Assembly: GCF_900103695.1 (NCBI RefSeq)
Contig: NZ_FNHF01000003.1
Span: 310,001 to 374,000, forward strand
Length of the DNA: 64,000 bases
Source: Sediminibacillus halophilus
GTDB lineage: Bacteria > Bacillota > Bacilli > Bacillales > Amphibacillaceae
Direction of reading: 5' to 3'
Shown in pieces: positions 60,985-64,000 of this stretch. Made by a program: the position numbers and the translations under genes. Position 1 is the first letter of the stretch. Each line of letters opens with the position of its first letter. The notes beneath the pieces were generated by a model that was not told the origin of the DNA, searched no databases, and saw only the letters and a list, made by a program, of their open reading frames with translations.

Positions 60985-63162
60985 ATGAGTAAAACTGTAG
61001 TACTAGCAGAAAAACCTTCAGTAGGAAGAGATATTGCCAGAGTGCTTAACTGTCATAAACAAGGCAACGGCTTCTTTGAAGGTTCGCAATATATTGTAAC
61101 GTGGGCGCTCGGCCATCTCGTGACTTTGGCTGATCCGGAATTGTACGACGAAAAGTACAAAACATGGCGGATGGAGGATTTGCCGATGCTGCCGGATCGT
61201 CTGAAGCTTGTTGTGATCAAGAAGACCGGTAAGCAGTTCAATACAGTGAAAACCCAGTTGAACCGACAGGATGTAAACCAAATCGTCATCGCAACGGATG
61301 CCGGGCGTGAAGGGGAACTGGTAGCACGCTGGATCATTGAGAAAGCACGGGTTAAAAAGCCGGTGAAGCGGTTGTGGATTTCCTCGGTCACCGACAAAGC
61401 GATTAAAGATGGTTTTAAGCAGTTGAAACCGGGCAAGCAATTCGAGCATTTGTACGATGCAGCCGTCGCGCGTTCCGAAGCGGACTGGTATGTCGGATTA
61501 AATGCTACCAGAGCTTTGACAACCAAGTTTAATGCCCAACTGTCGAGCGGTCGTGTACAGACACCGACACTGGCAATGATTGCCGCCCGTGAACAGGAAA
61601 TCAAGGACTTTAAACCCCAGGAATATTACGGCATTCAGGCGAAGACAAACAAAGGATTTACTTTAACCTGGCAGGATGAGAAACATAACAGCAGGACCTT
61701 TTCCAGGCAGAAAGCCGAGCAAATTCTGAACAGTGTCAAAGGAAAGCCGGCAAAGGTGACGAAAGCTGATAAAAAGCAGAAAAAAACCTTTGCACCGCAG
61801 CTGTATGATTTGACTGAACTACAGCGGGATGCCAATCGAATATTTGGCTTTTCCGGGAAACAGACATTGTCACTCATGCAGAAGCTGTATGAACAACATA
61901 AAGTGCTGACATATCCGAGGACGGATTCCAGGTATTTGTCCAGTGACATCGTCCCAACCCTAAAGGATAGAGTGAAAGCGTGCGGAGTCGACCAATACGC
62001 CAAGCTCGCCAACAAGATCAGCAAACGGGAAATCAAGCTTGGAAAATCTGTCGTCGACAACCACAGGGTCTCCGACCACCATGCCATCATCCCGACGGAA
62101 CAGCCGGTTGTATTGGCGGATTTAAATGACAAGGAGCGAAAGATTTACGATCTTGTGGTCAAACGGTTCCTAGCTGTGCTGTATCCGCCGCATGAATATG
62201 AGCAGACGAAAATCACGGTTGAAATAGACGGCCAAACCTTTACTGCTAGCGGTAAGCGAATTAATAAACAAGGCTGGAAAGAAGTCTATGACAATCGCTA
62301 TGAAGATGAATACGAACAGGATGAGGACCAGAAATTACCGAATATCGAGTCTGGTGATACGTTTACCGACTTGAAGCTATCCTTAACAAACGGAAAAACC
62401 AAGCCACCGGAACGGTTTACAGAGGGGAATCTCCTCCAGGCGATGGAAAATCCGGTCCGTTATATGGCAAAGGATGACAAACACCTGGCCAAAACGATCA
62501 ACCAAACAGGTGGATTAGGTACCGTTGCTACCCGTGCAGATATAATCGAAAAGCTGTTCAACAGCTTTTATATGGAGAAGAAAGGCAAGCATATTTTCAT
62601 AACGTCCAAAGGCCGTCAGCTGCTTGATCTTGTACCGGAAGACCTTAGATCCCCTGCCCTGACTGCAGAATGGGAGCAGAAGCTTGGCGAAATAGCGGAC
62701 GGCAAGCGCAGCAAGGCAGCCTTTATCAAAGAGATGAAAGGCTACGCCAAGCAAGTCGTCCAGGAAATCAAGCACAGCGATGCGACCTTCAAGCATGACA
62801 ATATGACCGGTACCAAGTGTCCTGAGTGTGGCAAACTGATGCTAGAGGTTAATGGTAAGAAAGGCAGAATGCTTGTCTGTCAGGACCGTTCTTGCGGAAA
62901 CAAGAAGAACATTGCCAAAAAGACCAATGCGAGATGCCCTAATTGTCACAAACGATTGGAGTTACGTGGAGAAGGAGAAGGACAGATGTTCACCTGCAGC
63001 TGCGGTCACCGTGAAAAACTGTCGACGTTCAATGAACGGAAGAAAAAAGAGAAGCAGAATAAAGTCTCGAAAAAAGATGTGAACAAGTATTTGAAGAAGC
63101 AGGATGATGAATTCACTAATCCTGCACTTGCCGAAGCTTTGGCGAAATTAAAAAACAAGTAA
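60985..63162 (+). CDS. topB: DNA topoisomerase III
   Basis: 725 residues; ATG 60985 preceded by AGAAAGGA. Type IA topoisomerase: Toprim domain with AEKPSVGRDIARVL near 7-20 and ATDAGREGELVARW near 101-114; catalytic tyrosine in LTYPRTDSRYLS near 309; GRVQTPTLAMIAAREQEI near 190. A C-terminal zinc-ribbon pair follows (CPECGK with CQDRSCG near 612-634, and CPNCHK with CSCGH near 650-672), then a Lys-rich tail. It relaxes and decatenates DNA through single-strand passage. Length equals B. subtilis TopB (727). Confidence 0.97.
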   Translation: MSKTVVLAEKPSVGRDIARVLNCHKQGNGFFEGSQYIVTWALGHLVTLADPELYDEKYKTWRMEDLPMLPDRLKLVVIKKTGKQFNTVKTQLNRQDVNQIVIATDAGREGELVARWIIEKARVKKPVKRLWISSVTDKAIKDGFKQLKPGKQFEHLYDAAVARSEADWYVGLNATRALTTKFNAQLSSGRVQTPTLAMIAAREQEIKDFKPQEYYGIQAKTNKGFTLTWQDEKHNSRTFSRQKAEQILNSVKGKPAKVTKADKKQKKTFAPQLYDLTELQRDANRIFGFSGKQTLSLMQKLYEQHKVLTYPRTDSRYLSSDIVPTLKDRVKACGVDQYAKLANKISKREIKLGKSVVDNHRVSDHHAIIPTEQPVVLADLNDKERKIYDLVVKRFLAVLYPPHEYEQTKITVEIDGQTFTASGKRINKQGWKEVYDNRYEDEYEQDEDQKLPNIESGDTFTDLKLSLTNGKTKPPERFTEGNLLQAMENPVRYMAKDDKHLAKTINQTGGLGTVATRADIIEKLFNSFYMEKKGKHIFITSKGRQLLDLVPEDLRSPALTAEWEQKLGEIADGKRSKAAFIKEMKGYAKQVVQEIKHSDATFKHDNMTGTKCPECGKLMLEVNGKKGRMLVCQDRSCGNKKNIAKKTNARCPNCHKRLELRGEGEGQMFTCSCGHREKLSTFNERKKKEKQNKVSKKDVNKYLKKQDDEFTNPALAEALAKLKNK

Positions 63163-63169
63163 GTCACAG

Positions 63170-63202
63170 AAAGACCTTCGTGATTTTTCCGAAGGTCTTT
63201 TC
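63170..63202 (+). terminator. Intrinsic terminator after topB
   Basis: AAAGACCTTCG pairs with CGAAGGTCTTT, then T. Confidence 0.92.
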
Positions 63203-63345
63203 TATGGAAATACATACAGTTACTGCTGATCATGTAAATTTTCTGACAGGTCTATTGCTAAAACATCCACTATCCCCTATATTAAAAAGTAATACGTCCT
63301 TTTTAAAACAAGAAAGTGCGGTAGTTGTCGATGGGGGAAATGGAC

Positions 63346-63921
63346 ATGCAAACAAAGCAGGTTTTTTTGGTTTTTTCGGATACCGGTACCGTTTTGGGAC
63401 GGGTTATCAACCTTTGGACGAAGTCGAGCATGAACCATGTGTCGATTGCCTTCGACCATGAGTTAAGAGAGCTCTATAGTTTTGGCAGAAAGAATCCACG
63501 CAATCCGTTTATCGGCGGCTTTGTCAAAGAAGATATTCGAACTGCTTTTTTTCGCAACAGCATAGGTGCGGTTTACCGCTTATCCGTCAGCAAGGACGAA
63601 TACCAGCAAATGCAAGAACGGATAAAAGCCATGGAGGCTGATAAAGTCAACTATCGGTATAACTTTATTGGTTTGTTCCTCGTACCGTTGAAACGGGAAA
63701 TGCAGCGAAAAAACGCCTTTTTTTGTTCGCAGTTTGTCGCCACACTTCTTGGTGATTGCGGCTGCTATCAGCATGAAAAACCACCCTGTCTGATTAGGCC
63801 GCAGGATATCCGTTCCTGGCATAAGCTTCAATTCATGTACAGTGGAAAGTTAATAGATTACCCTTTATACTTGAAAAAAACAAAACGGAAACAATTAAAG
63901 CCAGAAAAGAGCACAGCGTAA
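63346..63921 (+). CDS. YiiX-like permuted papain-fold hydrolase
   Basis: 191 residues; of three nearby in-frame ATGs, 63346 has GGGGGAA at seven bases. The permuted papain order is seen again: His in SSMNHVSIAFD near 29 before Cys in AFFCSQFVATLL near 127. VFLVFSDTGTVLGRVI at the start matches the uncharacterised YiiX/YycO-like group. No signal peptide; the C-terminus is Lys-rich. The target is unknown. The relative at 38781 shows only the motif order in common. Confidence 0.75.
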   Translation: MQTKQVFLVFSDTGTVLGRVINLWTKSSMNHVSIAFDHELRELYSFGRKNPRNPFIGGFVKEDIRTAFFRNSIGAVYRLSVSKDEYQQMQERIKAMEADKVNYRYNFIGLFLVPLKREMQRKNAFFCSQFVATLLGDCGCYQHEKPPCLIRPQDIRSWHKLQFMYSGKLIDYPLYLKKTKRKQLKPEKSTA

Positions 63922-64000
63922 AATAAAGCTGATAAATTCTTTCAGAAAAGGCTTGTCACAAAAATAGTGGCAAATGCGAAAACCGGATGATGATTCGAAA
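63922..64000. other. Window end, nothing recognised
   Basis: 79 bases after the last stop codon with no terminator or start signal that I can support. Confidence 0.4.

Overview
The window reads as chromosomal DNA of a low-to-middle GC Gram-positive bacterium of the Bacillaceae. The reasons are strong AGGAGG-type ribosome sites, frequent GTG/TTG starts, sigma-A promoters, intrinsic terminators with long T runs, an S-box, tryptophan T-boxes, and operator sequences matching Bacillus NsrR, MhqR, AraR, Fur, Rex and PhoP sites. Two compatible-solute transport proteins (a BCCT carrier and a glycine-betaine-type binding lipoprotein) and an acidic lipoprotein fit a halotolerant genus of the Oceanobacillus/Virgibacillus/Halobacillus type; the species cannot be fixed from this window. 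No phage, intact insertion sequence, CRISPR array, rRNA or tRNA was seen.

Layout. 1-963: the 3' end of a HelD-like helicase. 964-4046: repeats, then a SAM riboswitch driving a flavin-dependent monooxygenase and an ATP-grasp ligase. 4636-10655: BCCT carrier, the divergent nsrR/hmp nitric-oxide defence pair with two operators, an aldo-keto reductase, ferredoxin and a Nudix hydrolase. 11520-18865: a sodium-solute symporter divergent from an SDR, an MhqR-type dioxygenase unit, an orphan circularly permuted OpuAC-like protein, a broken SDR and a HAD phosphatase. 19177-24468: arabinose regulon (araR divergent from kinase-araD-araA). 24813-34580: aldo-keto reductase, ROK repressor, a decayed pentapeptide gene, an ECF sigma/anti-sigma pair, and the galactose operon galKETM on the minus strand. 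34890-39335: Fur-box nitroreductase, a YocH-like wall protein, a DEAD-box helicase and a papain-like hydrolase. 39419-46488: trpEGDCFBA behind two tandem tryptophan T-boxes. 46566-49922: NADH oxidase with three Rex-type sites, and an ABC-F ATPase. 50115-55321: phosphonate-type ABC transporter phnDCEE with a PhoP box, divergent from a 5'-nucleotidase. 55758-63921: small HTH protein, SulP/Usp pair, a tiny zinc-ribbon protein, arsRBC, topB and a second papain-like hydrolase.

How it works together. Most of the window is metabolic genes in compact operons, each under a recognisable local switch: SAM, NO, quinones, arabinose, probably galactose, iron, tryptophan, NADH/NAD+, phosphate and arsenite. 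The strongest new inference is that the ROK protein at 25953-27170 controls the gal operon: an identical 15-nt palindromic sequence lies just upstream of the -10 of both. The least understood unit is the SAM-controlled monooxygenase/ATP-grasp pair. Between genes lie a roughly 114-bp inverted-repeat element (several decayed copies) and a family of terminators built on the same CCGAACGA stem. All family assignments come from reading motifs by eye; no database search was run.
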